Shown: positions 1 through 11,976 of the stretch, in pieces
How the letters are laid out: each line of letters begins with the position of its first letter
Numbering within the stretch: the stretch's first letter is position 1
Origin: Haemonchus contortus
Lineage: Eukaryota; Nematoda; Chromadorea; Rhabditida; Trichostrongylidae
NCBI GenBank assembly: GCA_000469685.2
Contig: LS997566.1
Span: 19,855,545 to 19,919,544, forward strand
Reading direction: 5' to 3'
DNA: 64,000 bases
Notes under the pieces: generated by a model
Database searches by the model: none
Told to the model about the DNA's origin: nothing
Seen by the model: only the letters and a program-made list of their open reading frames with translations
Program-made: the position numbers and the translations under genes

Positions 1-572
1 ATATTTTCGTATAGTTTTCCTGTATCACCTTTTTGCCAGATGATACGCCCCGTTGATTATAGAACAATCTCCTAGTACAGTATCCTTCTATCGGACTCAG
101 GTGACTTCTTTATTTTGGGACTCCTCTTGTGATAGAGTTTTACACGACTTACATTTTTGTGTCCTTGTTCCGTTTTTCTTTGTTGTTCGACTTCGCTATC
201 ATGTTATACTTATTCTCAGTGATAGAAAGTTAATTCACCACGTTGACTCCTTACATACTCTTCACTCTCAACTGTCCCTTACTGGCGAGCCCCTTGGGAC
301 AGTTGAGACTGAGACAAAGTGGTTCGTCTAAGTGAGGGACAAAATGAGATACCCGACCAGAATTTTTGCAAATAGTCACGGATTCCTTTAGAATCACAAT
401 TAAACAGGCTAATGACATTTCTCCTCTTCTGAGTGACACTTGTGAATTCTACGATACCATCAGATGTGACCGAAATCAAAGAAAGACGGAGGAGTGGCGG
501 TGCTGTTACGTAGAAACTTCATCACACTGTCGTTTTCAGTGAATCTGTCAGCGGTGGCTATGAGATTCTTGC

Positions 573-1260
573 TTGCGACATATCGATTCTTCTTCTTTTC
601 GGCTAACAGTAGTTTATAAAGCTCTCCTCTGCCGCGCGAATTCATCTAGCTGTTCATTTAAATGTAGTGGTGACCAGTCGATATGTGACCATCCCTCCAA
701 TGTAGTTGGAAATTTTACCCTTCTGAATATACAATGGACCCTTATTGCCTTTGTACGACTTCAATTTCCAAGTCATTTTATGAAATGTGGGAGACCTACA
801 AGTGCTCTCAATTAGTATGTGATCCTACCCGTGAAAAAAATGGCCTCGATCTCATTCTCAGCAGTGGTGATGCTATTGTATCGGACGTATGCTTACGCCC
901 CTCATGGGCTAGCCACCACCACTATGTAAGCGCGGTGATACGAGATCACATGGACTGATCACCCCCCACCCTCTAACAATAAGTACGGCCTTCATCTGAA
1001 ACGTACCAACCCTCAGTTTGTAAAATTGGTGAACGAAAAGTTCATAGCATCTCTAAACAAAATTTCTTCATAGCATAAACCAGTTCTTAGAATTCGTAAC
1101 TTTTCTGACCATGACAACATCACTAATTTTTCTTTTTAGGGAGAGAGATTTAGGCCCCAAAGCTCGATTGCGGAACAAGGAGTCAGACACTGAAAGTAAG
1201 AGAATCCAAAGCAACGAAGGAATGATTTGCGTGTGAAGCTATTCTGGACTGGTTCTAGTC
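573..1260 (+). pseudogene. CR1-like non-LTR retrotransposon fragment (endonuclease C-terminal part)
   Basis: A degenerate coding remnant. Around 734-958 the frame reads FYEMWETY, then QLVCDPTREKN, then LDLILSSGDAIVSDVCL, which matches the C-terminal part of the apurinic-type endonuclease in CR1/Jockey-group retrotransposons. Frame changes are needed to join this with the upstream part (573-815). The linker region that follows (about 1010-1230) resembles the stretch between endonuclease and reverse transcriptase. No intact ORF is left. A second copy begins just downstream with an N-terminal endonuclease segment, so this is a separate truncated insertion or a rearranged part of the same one. 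Confidence 0.6.
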
Positions 1261-1272
1261 GCTTCAATTATA

Positions 1273-3230
1273 ATGTCTAATGATCTTTCCAACCCCGAGT
1301 CTCTTGCCAACCATTTCCGTCATAGCTCCCATCTTTCTACGTTGCCTCTACGTGCTATTGATCGATCCATTTTGCCGACTCGTCAGCCGCCTCCGGTGTC
1401 GCTATCACCCACAAATTCAATCAACACGGTCGACGCTTCGACCGACAAGCGGGATTCATCAACTCATCGCTACGATACAATATTGGGCGTGGGACGCTAG
1501 GAGCTCCCCGATAAGCGTAGAAGTGTTGTACCCTTTTCTTCTCAATTTGACAATGTGTTACTCTTTGATGCACGTTCAATTGTGAATAAGTTGTCGGAAC
1601 TTGATTTCTTGTTAGTGCATAATCCACTAGCTGTTCTAGGGCCGAGTGCTGGTGTAAGCCATGCACCATTCGTGATGTTACGCTGTCTTTAGATGGGGAG
1701 TACAATGTATTATGGTGTGACAGAGTTGGAGACAGACCGGAAGGAGGAGTCTTGGTGCTTGTTAAGGGTATCCCCACCCTTCTTGTCACCACAAAGAACT
1801 TCTAAGAGTTTTGTCAAGTTGTCGTTGTGCAGCTCCCCTGACATTTGGAGATTTGGGATAGTTAAGAAGAGAAGAGTTAAGAATAAGAAGAGAAGAGATC
1901 TAGTTGAAAACTGTCGGCCGATTTGCTTTACATCTGCTAGCGAAGTTATGGAAAGAATTTTTTGTCGCCGCATCACCTATCTGGTAGATAATGGTCTACT
2001 GCCCTGAAGCGCAGCATGGTTTCCTCAGTAAACGATCTACGACTATAGCGCTCCTCCCAGTTATCGCACGCTGGCAGATGGAGCTGGTCAGAGGAAATTT
2101 TGTGTTTCTGTGCTTCGTTGATTTTAGAAAATCATTCGACTCGACACCAATTTGTTTACTTAGTGGCAAAGCCGAGGGGCTGGGCATCAAAGGATGTTCA
2201 GTACGTTTCCTCCATGCCTCCCCAAATGACAGATCTCAATCTGTTGTGCTAAATGGCAAACGTTCCCCCACTTACCCAACCACTAGCGGTGTGCCTCAGA
2301 GCAGCTGCCTTGGCTCCCTGATGTTTCTCATGTTTGTGAACGATCTACCCGATGCTGTCCCTCCTGGTGTCTTCATCTCTATGTATGCTGATGATTCGAA
2401 GTTATATAATGTCAGGGATCCCAATTCTTCTCAGATTGGGCTCCACCCACGCTTTATGAGGGTGAGCGAGTGAATGGGATGTTGATATTTCCGTTGTGAA
2501 AAACTTCGTGATGTGCCTCGGATGAAACCAACCGGAATCCGATTTCAAATTGGGTATGTCTACTCTCCACCATTCGAAAACAGTCAAGGATTCTGGTATT
2601 GCGTATGATGTACCCCTTGATTTTGAATGCTATATCAATTATATCATACTTAGAGCTACTTGTCGATCCTACTATATTTTGTGTGCGTTCCAATTGCGTA
2701 ACCCGTTCTTCTCTTCAGATTCTTTTGCGGTTACATTAGACAACTTTTGGACTGTTCACCTGTTTGTTCCCCCTTATGAGGTATGTATTTTAGAGAGGAA
2801 AGTCTCTTATCGCATTTTCGCTAGGAAGGGCGTGTTGGTGTGTCTTATTTGACTCTGCTCCATTTTCTCAAATCGCTAACGCTCGAAGATCGTAAAAAAA
2901 TTAGTGATTTCTGTCTTTTATATAAGATGGCGATAGGTGACTTTGATGCAAAGCTTTCCGAATTATTTCGTGTATACCCATATGTTGGTGTCACGAGAGG
3001 ACACCTTTTCAAACTATGTATCAGTGGATCTAATACTGCCGCGCTGAAAGGTTCGTTTTGTCATAGAGTGGTTTTGTCTTGGGATGGTCTTAACGTAAAC
3101 TTTTTCAAGAAGTTTTTCAGGAAAGTTTCAGGTTTAACATGGCTTTTGTCAGATTCACCGACGATCAATCGGCTGAGTAAACCTCGTCTGGTTACACGTG
3201 CTGAGGTTTGCTAGTGGTTCCGTTCTTTCA
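1273..3230 (+). pseudogene. CR1-like non-LTR retrotransposon pseudogene (endonuclease N-terminus plus reverse transcriptase)
   Basis: Broken coding sequence of a CR1/Jockey-type retrotransposon. At about 1545-1790 the frame reads LLFDARSIVNKLSELDFLL and, after a frame change, DRVGDRPEGGVLVLVKG, the start of the endonuclease. Most of the rest of the endonuclease is missing. From about 1895 the reverse transcriptase begins (NCRPICFTSASEVMERIF). It continues at 2000-2430 with PEAQHGFLSKRST, FLCFVDFRKSFD (motif A Asp), SGVPQSSCLGSLMFL and the catalytic box MYADDSKLY. The C-terminal part is recognisable at 2880-3110 (ISDFCLLYKM, RSNTAALKG-like and VLSWDGL). Several frameshifts and stops show it is inactive. 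The 3' end is not defined; 3231-3740 may be untranslated region. Confidence 0.75.
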
Positions 3231-5770
3231 GCGTTTGACACTGGATACTCCGTCTGGCTATGCGAACTACCTGTCTCAAGCTAACTCGACGATTTGACTA
3301 CTTTTCTTTCCAAGCTCGCTTAGCTTCTGATTCCGGCTTTCCGGCTCATTTTGTGTTGCCTTGCTTCGCCTTTCATTGTTGTCAGGGATCTCACTGCCAC
3401 ATGTCCTGCCTTGTCCGGCCTACCCTTGTCATTAAGCAGTTTGACCTGATTCTCACTATATGTTATGTTCGGTCGGTTATCATAGCGTGACCATTTGCAG
3501 CAGCCACGTTGGTGGGCCGGGGATCGGATTATTAGAGGCAGGGAATACCTGAAATCCGAAAACTGATACCCGGTTGGACATGATGCCCAAGTGCTCGTGC
3601 CCAGGGGCGTTATCCCTAGCGCCGCCCACCTCGCTTTATTCTTCACTGCACTTGCTGCTAGTTTTATTGCCATTAACTCTTCGTTCGCAAGCATGGCTTG
3701 GATGGCTGGGAGGCGTAGGTCATGATCGGTAGGATGCTTTAGTATTAGATCTTCCCATTGTTACGGTTTACTTTTCTCTTGTGTTCAGTTTATGTCAGTC
3801 GAGTGTTGCCTAGTTTTTCCACTTCTGAATCATATTCGTCGACTGGCTACGAACAAAAATAAAGATAAGACGGAATGGTAAAGTAGGGTGACAACAAACC
3901 GAATCTGGCAACATGAGGATATTTATTCGGTTCCTGAGCTTAAAAAAATGTCCACGATTAAAAAAGCATTTACACTCGGCAAATTGCAGCTCAAGCTTCT
4001 ACAATTTCACTTTTATCAAAAATAAGTACAACAAGAATCTACTACAGGGCAGATTATATCTCTAGGTGGCTAGAGCAGTCGTTTGTCACGTTGTCAACAA
4101 AGCACAGAAGGAGTGATTACGAGCTGTATGAGGCTGAGCTGAGTTTAGTACGGCTGCCTTTCCAGGCAATGTTTGAGCGTGTGTCTGAAATTGGAAAAGT
4201 TTGAAGGCTCACATATAATGGTCAATGGTCAAACGGTCGATGGTTTAATGGTCAAACGTACTGTATTGGGTACGGATTTGCGACAGCCTGCCAAGACTCT
4301 CGCTCGTCAAATTGCCAGTAGCCTTGCCTTACCTAAGTATACAGATCTTCTGTCGGCAGTTTACCAAGAAAGATAGTTAATGATAAGATAGAAAAAAAGC
4401 TAGAAAATTTAGAAAAAAAAGGAGAAGAACGGTTTGCAGATGATCGCCAAAGTATTGATGATCTTTCACCTCCGGTACAGGCTCTCTGTAGGCGGATTCG
4501 AACAACCGTTGCTCGGTGAGATCCGTCTCAGGGTCGTGATATGTTGTTGTAGTGGTGGTGACTGTTTTCCTTGAAAAACGGCATGATCAATATTTACAGT
4601 GAAAAGAAACGAACAAAAGTGAAAAGAATATGAGCAGATTCTTTTCGTTTTAAACAGGAGAGACCCATGACATTGAGCACAGGGCACTCCAAATCAAACC
4701 TAGAAAGGAGAAGTCAAGTTTTTCAGAATTAAGATACAGGAATATTGCGATGTTTATACAAGAGCGAAGAGTTGGTTGAGGGCCATAACTAAGGTGGCCT
4801 AGCGGTTGGGGGCGGGGAGATGATGAAGTTGGTAGTCATCAAGCAATTTTCAATCCAATTTTCGACGTCCTATGCTTTTTCTCTCAAATTCTGGAAGCTT
4901 TGAAATATCACGATGTCGCAAAAATAATTACGGATTAGCACCGGTGCATTCAAAATATCACAACTCGGCTTAAACACATTTTTATTAATCAAAGTAAGCA
5001 CCATTAGAACCAACACATGATTGCCAACTTTGGATAATGAATAGACGCTGTCATACTGTCATACCCGTATTAAGGGAGCCGATGAATTGAAAAGGCTTCC
5101 AAAAGAAACTTCATATTTCGATGAACGTGATGACGTAGATGTGCATCAAGGGAAAACATGGTTGTATGGAGGGAAAGGTTGTGCGAATAGGGTTGCTAAG
5201 AGGAGTGCTTATCCACTCAAAGATATCCGATCTTCTTTTATAGAACAGCAATCGATTCCCGTCGACCGTGATGAGATGGTCGACAAAATGCTAATTTTTT
5301 CGGTCTAGACGCAGGTCGCAGCGAGTGACATGACCTGCAAATCGTTGCTCCTTCGGCAGGTCATTCGGCACCCAGTTCTACGATTTCTTAACCTTCCCCG
5401 TTTGTTTGTCATGCCTTGCTGCTGTTACATGATGTGCTCCTAGTTCATTCCACTTAGTTCTAGTGCTGTTTCTTGGATCTACTTTTAGACAACCTTCAGA
5501 CAGAGTCTTCTAGACACCTGTGCAGCTTTTAGATGTTCGTTGTCCAGTGACCATTTTGATCGTTGTAGCTTCCATCTCCGGATGCAAACTATGAAACCGT
5601 CGCTTAGGGTTCTTGCTTAACCCTTCCTCCAGGTACGATTGGTACTGTGGGTAGCTGCGGCTGCATAGCGCTCACTTCACGAAGCGACCCACGAAGTATG
5701 TGCGGAAATCGTTCCTTGTCCATATGGGGTTCAAGACCACGTAGATACGCAAATATCTGGTGAAGCATCA
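3231..5770. other. No recognisable gene
   Basis: Low-information stretch. Short ORFs are present (for example 4173-4376 and 5087-5308 on the plus strand) but show no familiar domain and no convincing exon boundaries. A small cluster of direct ATGGTCAA-type repeats lies at about 4218-4257. The first 500 bases may be the untranslated end of the upstream CR1-like element. Confidence 0.4.
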
Positions 5771-7721
5771 ACAAGGAAGGTCTTTCAGGGCGTGGGACGC
5801 TTTTTGAAAATGGTTTTTTGCATGGTATAGGAGCATGAGCACTGAGTGTAAAACTATGGTCCATTTCCGCTAAATGGCCTTCTGAATGCCAGAAAACGAC
5901 TGAAATTTATTTTGTCAGAAATCGCCGTTTTAACCCACTCAGCGTCGTTTATTTCATTCATGGCGCCGACTGTCCGTACAGTAGAAGGCGCCAGTTGACT
6001 GCGCATTGAGAATAACGTGAAAGGTAGCCAAAAAAGGGGGCCACATGTTGAAAAGTGCGGGGAAGTTTCATATAGCCTCTCCACGGTTAAGCTGCCAGCA
6101 GCGTCGGATGGTGTAGTGGATGGCGATGAGGACTTCGAGTTAGGACGGCTAGTTTGGTTTGGTGGTTCGGAATCTCTGGGATTTTCCGCTTTTGCATTTT
6201 ATGCTGCCACCTCCAGATTGGCTCCATATTGCACCAGGACCAAAGCAAGTGCCTGACTGGTCATGGTCGTGACCTGGGCCACCCAGGCACATAACCTCTA
6301 CAAGCCGTTGGAATTTCTTGTGTGACGCACTATCAGTGGAGGGGCTTCCAGGCTCAACACTCCTAGTCCTCCGTTCCTACCTCCGAGTCCTCCTTTCCTA
6401 CCCCCACCCCCTCCTCAACTTCCTCACATAGTTTGTAGTCAAAAAACTCGATATCACATCATCTGGTCTTCGGATATTGTATAGACATTGCACAGTCCAT
6501 ACAATTCTTTGAATGGTATGGACAGTGATGGTTTGATTGTTGTTCTATTTCGACGGAATCCCTTCAAAACTGATGGAAGGCTCATCTAATTCCGATGATT
6601 TCACTGTTTTTTACCCTACCGTTGATCTCGCGCCGTTGAAGGGTTTTTGTCCCCTATTCTGGTTGGTCATCTCCATTTCCTTCTCTCCTCACGATCATTC
6701 ACTCATCTTCTGTAGTCACCTCGACTTCAGCGATGTCCTTCTTGTTCGTGTCCTGCCAGCCCTTAACACGGACGCGAAGTTAGGGGATCTTAGGTTGGGA
6801 ACGGGTATCGCCGAAACCCTTCATCTAGTATTCATCTAGTGATCCGGCGCTAGAATGATTTTCTTCAGGGCTGACAGCTTTTCATATCAAGCCTAACGCT
6901 CATGGATGCTTCAGCAAGAAGATGAATTGAAAGAGAGTCTGATTGGTTCTCCCACAGGAGTCCGCAGTGGACTCGCAGAGGAAGGTCGGAATCGGGAATC
7001 CTGTTGTCTTTGCATTGACGACCGAGGTTGAGGACAGCTTCCATCAAATACAATAGGAACCATATTATAGGGTTCGGACCCCCCCCCCCATTACAACACT
7101 TATTAGGTGTGAATTTAAGAGGCACCTTTATACTCCTGGGAGTGTGAAGCCTGGAAGCTCCTCCACTGATAGCGCTCCACACAACAAATTCTGACAGTTT
7201 GTGGAGGTGTGCCTGGCCGGTCCTGGTCACGACCATGACCAGTCAGGCACTTGCTTTGGCCCTGGTGCAATATGGAGCCAATCTGGAGGTGGCAGCATAA
7301 AATGCAAAAGCAGTAAAGGCCGTAGATTCCGAACCACCAACCCATCCTAGCCGTCGTTCCTCGAAATCCACATCGCTATCCACCACACCATCCGACGCTG
7401 CTGGCAGCTTAAGAGGCTATATGAAACTTCCCCGCACTTTTCAACATGTGGCCCCCTTTTTTGGCTACCTTTCACGTTATTTTCGATGCGCAGTCAACTG
7501 GCGCCTTCTACTGTACGGAAAGTCGACGCCATGAATGAAACAAACGACGCTGAGTGGGTTAAAACGGCGATTTCTGACAAAATCGTTTTCAGTCGTTTTT
7601 TGGCATTCAGAAGGCCATTTAGCGGAAATGAATCATAGTTTTATACTCAGTGCTCATGCCCCTATACCATGCAAAAAACCATTTTCAAAAAGCGTCCCAT
7701 GCCCTGAAAGACCTTCCTTGT
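5771..7721. mobile_element. Foldback element with ~0.6-kb inverted arms
   Basis: The left arm (about 5771-6365) and right arm (about 7130-7721) are diverged inverted copies. Anchor blocks pair in order: ACAAGGAAGGTCTTTCAGG at 5771 with CCTGAAAGACCTTCCTTGT at 7703; the GGACGCTTTTTGAAAATGG block; GCGGAAATGGACC/TAGCGGAAATGAATC; the CCCCCTTTTTTGGCTACC block; the GTCGGATGGTGTAGTGG block; and the GACTGGTCATGGTCGTGACC block. By eye the arms are about 85 percent alike over long stretches. About 760 bp of unrelated sequence lies between them. No transposase is seen. The layout fits a foldback or large MITE-like DNA transposon; two opposed insertions of one repeat are the alternative. Confidence 0.75.
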
Positions 7722-8339
7722 AAGAGAGGACAATAACTTTGAACAAAGAAACAGAGGCTCAAAATGACTTGTGCTTCTGTATATAGGTCAACTGTATGAT
7801 CGTCCGCACACACGTAGAAATGTTGCGGCTTGAAATCTGTAGTTATTTTTGCGGCAATTCAACATATTTGTCCCATTTTGCAGGCTTCATGTCTTGATTG
7901 TTACTTTTGATGATGTTTACTCATCACCCCTAAAATTTGGTATAAAAAAAGCTAAGTGAGACCTGCACTGGTCTTTCCAGTGAGTGAGGTGTCTCCCTAT
8001 AGACAGTTGACCAATGAATGCTGTGAAGAGGTTCGTGCTGCGATGTTGACGTTTTATGAAAGAGCGTGGTTGAACATTACACTCTTTTTGAGCGATGTTC
8101 GTGCAGTCTCTATTGCCTAACAGAAATCATATTAGAGGATTTTTTCAAAACGAATTCAAGTAATAAAGCTAAGAATTGTCACCCGCTTCAAGGCTTGGTC
8201 CCGCTTTAGAGCAGTGAAGGTATCATGAATGAGCTTTTACCAAATAAAAAACTCATACACAAAGTAGTAGTTCAAATTCTGAAGAAGTCGCTCTTTGAGG
8301 TTCGCAAAAGTTGGCTGAGGAAAACCTGAGACTTTTTTC

Positions 8340-8573
8340 TTAATGTGGGTTCAAGAAAAATTGTTCCCAAATTGCCAAAATGAAATCAGTTTCGCCTAAG
8401 TCTTGTACAATCCATAGCTGATGTTTGGGAACATAAACCGTGCAAACTAACTTGATCGGTATTTGACCGCTGTCGTCGAGAAGGTGTGCTGCCCAACCGC
8501 AGTGGAAAAGCAGAATCCCAACAATCAGCAAGATCAGTGCAAGCGGAATCAGTGCTCCAGCACTAAAGGGCAA
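8340..8573 (-). CDS. Candidate exon with one transmembrane segment (unidentified)
   Basis: A minus-strand open frame begins after a plausible acceptor (CCCTTTAG) near 8567. It encodes a strongly hydrophobic run, AGALIPLALILLIVGILLF, followed by the polar stretch HLLDDSGQIPIK. A possible donor (GTTAGTTT) follows that stretch near 8455. If not spliced, the frame stops after NPH at 8340. I do not recognise the family. The hydrophobic run could be a membrane helix of a small membrane protein or an exon of a larger gene whose other exons I could not find. Its neighbours are repeats on both sides. Confidence 0.3.
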   Translation of the reverse strand: MPFSAGALIPLALILLIVGILLFHCGWAAHLLDDSGQIPIKLVCTVYVPKHQLWIVQDLGETDFILAIWEQFFLNPH

Positions 8574-8691
8574 CGGTGTACAGGGCGTAAACCAAGCTGT
8601 AGCAATTCCCTTCGTGATTATACATTAGGAAAGGATATAAAAACATAATATTATATATTTATTTATATATAAATATATCTAGGCCTATGTA

Positions 8692-9975
8692 TTAGGTTGT
8701 AAGGAAAGTTCTGGCCGTTCCCGCGCACGCGCCATATGAATTCAAATTTTGGCGGCTGTCCATTCAGACTAATCGGCATATTGTGCTCCTTAGGTAAGCC
8801 ATTAGTTGCTCTTTCTGTCATAGCGCTTTCCCCGAAGTCTGTAAGGTTTTGGAATCTTTAGGAGGTTTTTTCCTGCTGAATGGATAATACTGCTTTTTGA
8901 ACGATTTTACTTCACGAGTACAAACTTGGTCGAACTGCGAAGGAGGCAGCTACAAACATAAATGTTTCATGGGGAGAAGGTACTGCATCAGAGCGAACGG
9001 TTCGTCGCTGGTTCCAAAAGTTTTGAAGTGTAGACGAATCACTGGAAGACGAAGAGCGAGTGGGTCGACCATCGTTAGTTGATCATGATGTTTTGCTAAA
9101 AGTAGTCGAAGAAGATCGACGTCAACCTTTGAGGGGAATCGCAAAGAAGATGGGTGTCTCCCATACAGTCGTCGCTGCCCACGTCAAGCAGCTTGGAATG
9201 GTGAAGAAGCTTGACAAGTGGGTGTCACATGAACTCACGGAGCAGCAACAACTGAAGCGCTTAGTGGTTTCAAGTTCGCTGTTGAGAGAAAATGATTTTG
9301 AGCCTTTTCTCCATCGTATTGTAACATGTGATGAGAACTGGATCCTGTATGATAACAGAAAGCGTTCTGCTCAGTGGGTAGGTGTGGATGAGCCTCCAAA
9401 AACCTCTACCGAACCAAGTTCACACGTCAAGAAGACAATGATCACAGTTTGGTGGCCCAGCCATGGATCAATCCACTACGCGCTCCTTCCTCCTGGTCAA
9501 ACCATCACCGCACAGTCCTGTTGTGATGAAATCCACGAGATGTACGCGAAAGTGGGGCAAATGCAGCCAGCACTAGTCAGCCCCACGGTCCACTGCTCTT
9601 GCACGACAATGCGTGACCGCATGTGTCACAAATTGTCTTCCAGAAGTTGAACGAGCTGCGAATCGAAGCTCTCCCTCATCCACCCTACGCACCAGACCTG
9701 TCACCAACTGACTACCATTTATTCAAACATCTGGACAACTTCTTAAAGGAACGAGTATTCAAAAATCAAGGCGAGGTGGAAGCTGCCTTTCTCGAATTTT
9801 TGGAATCCAGATCTCCGGACTTTTATAAGAATGGAATGGACAGACTTGTATCGAGTTGGCAAAAATGTGCGGAATCGAATGGGGCTTACTTTGAATAAAA
9901 ATGTTCACTTTGACATGAGTTATGATTTTTTGAAAGATAGCTGTCATAACGGCCAGAACTTTCCTTACAACCTAA
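8692..9975 (+). mobile_element. Mariner transposon, full length but inactive
   Basis: A 1284-bp element flanked by a TA duplication (8690-8691 and 9976-9977). Its terminal inverted repeats begin TTAGGTTGTAAGGAAAGTTC and continue TGGCCGTT. Length, TA target and termini are those of a mariner. The transposase gene inside (8880-9898) is broken, so this copy cannot move itself. Confidence 0.93.
8880..9898 (+). pseudogene. Mariner transposase pseudogene (D,D34D)
   Basis: Reading starts at ATG 8880 (MDNTAF, then an early stop). The N-terminal helix-turn-helix part is seen in shifted frames as AKEAATNINVSWGEGTASERT and VRRWFQKF. From 9060 the frame is long: GRPSLVDHD, then RGIAKKMGVSHTVV and TCDENWILYDN (first catalytic Asp, codon 9330). 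A frameshift before 9605 is needed to reach LLHDNA (second Asp), where a TGA replaces the Arg of the HDNARPH motif. The C-terminal frame reads YAPDLSPTDYHLF, in which the Asp of PTDYH is the third catalytic residue with 34 residues in between. It ends at TAA 9898. All three Asp are kept, but stops and frameshifts make it non-functional. Confidence 0.9.
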
Positions 9976-10545
9976 TAGTAGTATGGCAGTCCTGGTCGAA
10001 AGCTGGACCCGCAACTGTGAGGTAACCCTCGTTTCTGTATCGTCGAATCTAAAATTTGATCGTAACCGGGACCAGGTGGGTACTACAACTGCCATAGTTC
10101 CTCTACCAGCAGTACTGTCTTGTTGTTCCTGCATCAACTAAATTTCAATGTCTATGGTTTTAAAAGGTAAAAAGTTCATCCTCACTTGGACACTCTTACA
10201 CTACAGACCGATTCCTTGCCTTCTCAACTATATGGCTGTGTTCTCGAGAGGAAAACTCCATGAGGAAAATAACAACGTTGACAAGCATCCCTCTTCCAAC
10301 AGTAATCCAAAAAACTCTGGATAAACGATCTCGGATTCATATCAACAGTAATGCTCACCCTCCGGAAGTATTTCTGGTGATATGAAGTAAACATAATGTA
10401 AGTGTGCGATAGTTTTTTGATTGTTTTGAAGTACGTCATGCTTGAATAAAAGTATAAACACGTAACGACATATCGTCAACGTCCTTTGAAAAAATGAACA
10501 GAAAAAATACAAATAGCATTTCAACGAATTGATTGAAAAATTACA

Positions 10546-10878
10546 GTGGTCTGCTACAGAAAGTGCAGAAAAAAAGACTGTAGGACAAGACGGAATGCAA
10601 ACCTACACATTGGAGCATTCGACGGCTATACATGTGAGAAGCATGGCCAGAAGTATGATCACTCCTATGAAGAAGAGCACTGCACCTGTGACCAGAACGC
10701 ATTTCCTGAAATACATTTGCCCAGTGGGAGAAAATGCTCTGAATCTACACACATGGGCGTGGCCATGGTTTCATCCATGGCCTTTCTCTTCTTCGGTCTT
10801 GGTCCTTCAGAACAAATTATTTCAGCATCAGAATGTACTCCTTGTTTAGAGCCACAAATTATGAACCGTTTCTTGTGA
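10546..10878 (+). CDS. Candidate cysteine-rich exon with hydrophobic segment (unidentified)
   Basis: A frame opening after an acceptor-like TTACAG at about 10544 encodes a cysteine-rich stretch (YRKCRKKDCRTRR, DGYTCEKHGQKYD, EEEHCTCDQNAFPE, SGRKCSESTH). A hydrophobic run (GVAMVSSMAFLFFGLG) follows, and the frame ends in a stop at 10876-10878. The spacing of the cysteines suggests an extracellular module, but I cannot assign a family. The opposite strand of the same region (10665-10949) is also open for 94 residues, so the strand is uncertain. No neighbouring exon could be joined to it. Confidence 0.35.
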   Translation: MVCYRKCRKKDCRTRRNANLHIGAFDGYTCEKHGQKYDHSYEEEHCTCDQNAFPEIHLPSGRKCSESTHMGVAMVSSMAFLFFGLGPSEQIISASECTPCLEPQIMNRFL

Positions 10879-11906
10879 TTTTTATGAGCAGTAACAAGGG
10901 CTGCACCTTGTCCGAGCTCCAAACACCATGGATCACATCCGGGCCGCATTGCCGGGGCGTTAATAAGCCCTTCTCTTAGTAATGGATTTTACTTCTACAG
11001 ATGACCCAAACGGATGGATCTCCGTTTGGATTGCAATGACCATACCTGCAAGTATTCCCAGGGAAATGCACGAGTGAAGCTTCAGATAAGATTTTAAAAA
11101 AAGTACTAAAAAAACGAATGTGTCACTGTGTCAGTATGGAGGGGTGGAATGGTGAAGTGAAGGAAATGCACGACTTTGACTGCTCGTATGTGCTAAATCT
11201 AAGGGTGCTATAGGTTCAGAAACAATCGTAATTCTTTCGAAATGCAGCTCCCACCAGTTAGAGTATTCCCCCTAACTGACAGTGGTAACAGTTCCAGTTA
11301 TGGTTCAGGGCAACATCCCTGAACGGAGCTCGAGAAGATTATTTGAACTTCACCCTAGAGGTCATTTTGAGGTCGTTCTACCAGTTACACTGCTGCAGCG
11401 ATGTTCGAAATCTATTATTAAAATAGTCAGGCTCTTCCTTTAGAGTTGCTTACATGAATGCCTGGACTAACAGCTATTAAGCAACACATATGTACTAATT
11501 GAATTGATCAAATTTACGAACCGAGCCTTCCAGATGCCCATATAAGCTGGCACACAGGGATAGCAAAATACTGGGCATGCCCTTCGTGAATACCATGGCA
11601 CGTAGTCGCCTTCTGTTGCAATTCGAACCATCTCTGGAAATTCTGTATCGAAGAGACAAAAGGAATAGGATGGAATGATGGAAATCTAATTGAAATCACA
11701 TACGAACCAATTCTGGTATTGACAGCCACTATTTCACAAAGGTAGAAGAAGTGTGAATCGAGAAAGTGATTGTGTAAATCAACAGACTCCGAAGGAAGAG
11801 AAGAAGCCGGTATTTGAGCCGCCAATAAAGCTGTTACTATCAACTACTCAAACTGTTCTCAAACAGGACCTGGAATGGAAAGCCACCGGGTCCATGCTAG
11901 AATTAA

Positions 11907-11976
11907 TTCTGAGTCAGTCACGGGCTACACTGTAGAGGGAGTTCTGAGTCAGTCACGGGCTACACTGTAGAGGGAG
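11907..11976. repeat. Perfect 35-bp tandem duplication
   Basis: The unit beginning TTCTGAGTCAGTCACGGGCT occurs at 11907-11941 and again, without a mismatch, at 11942-11976. Perfect identity suggests a recent local duplication. Confidence 0.95.
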
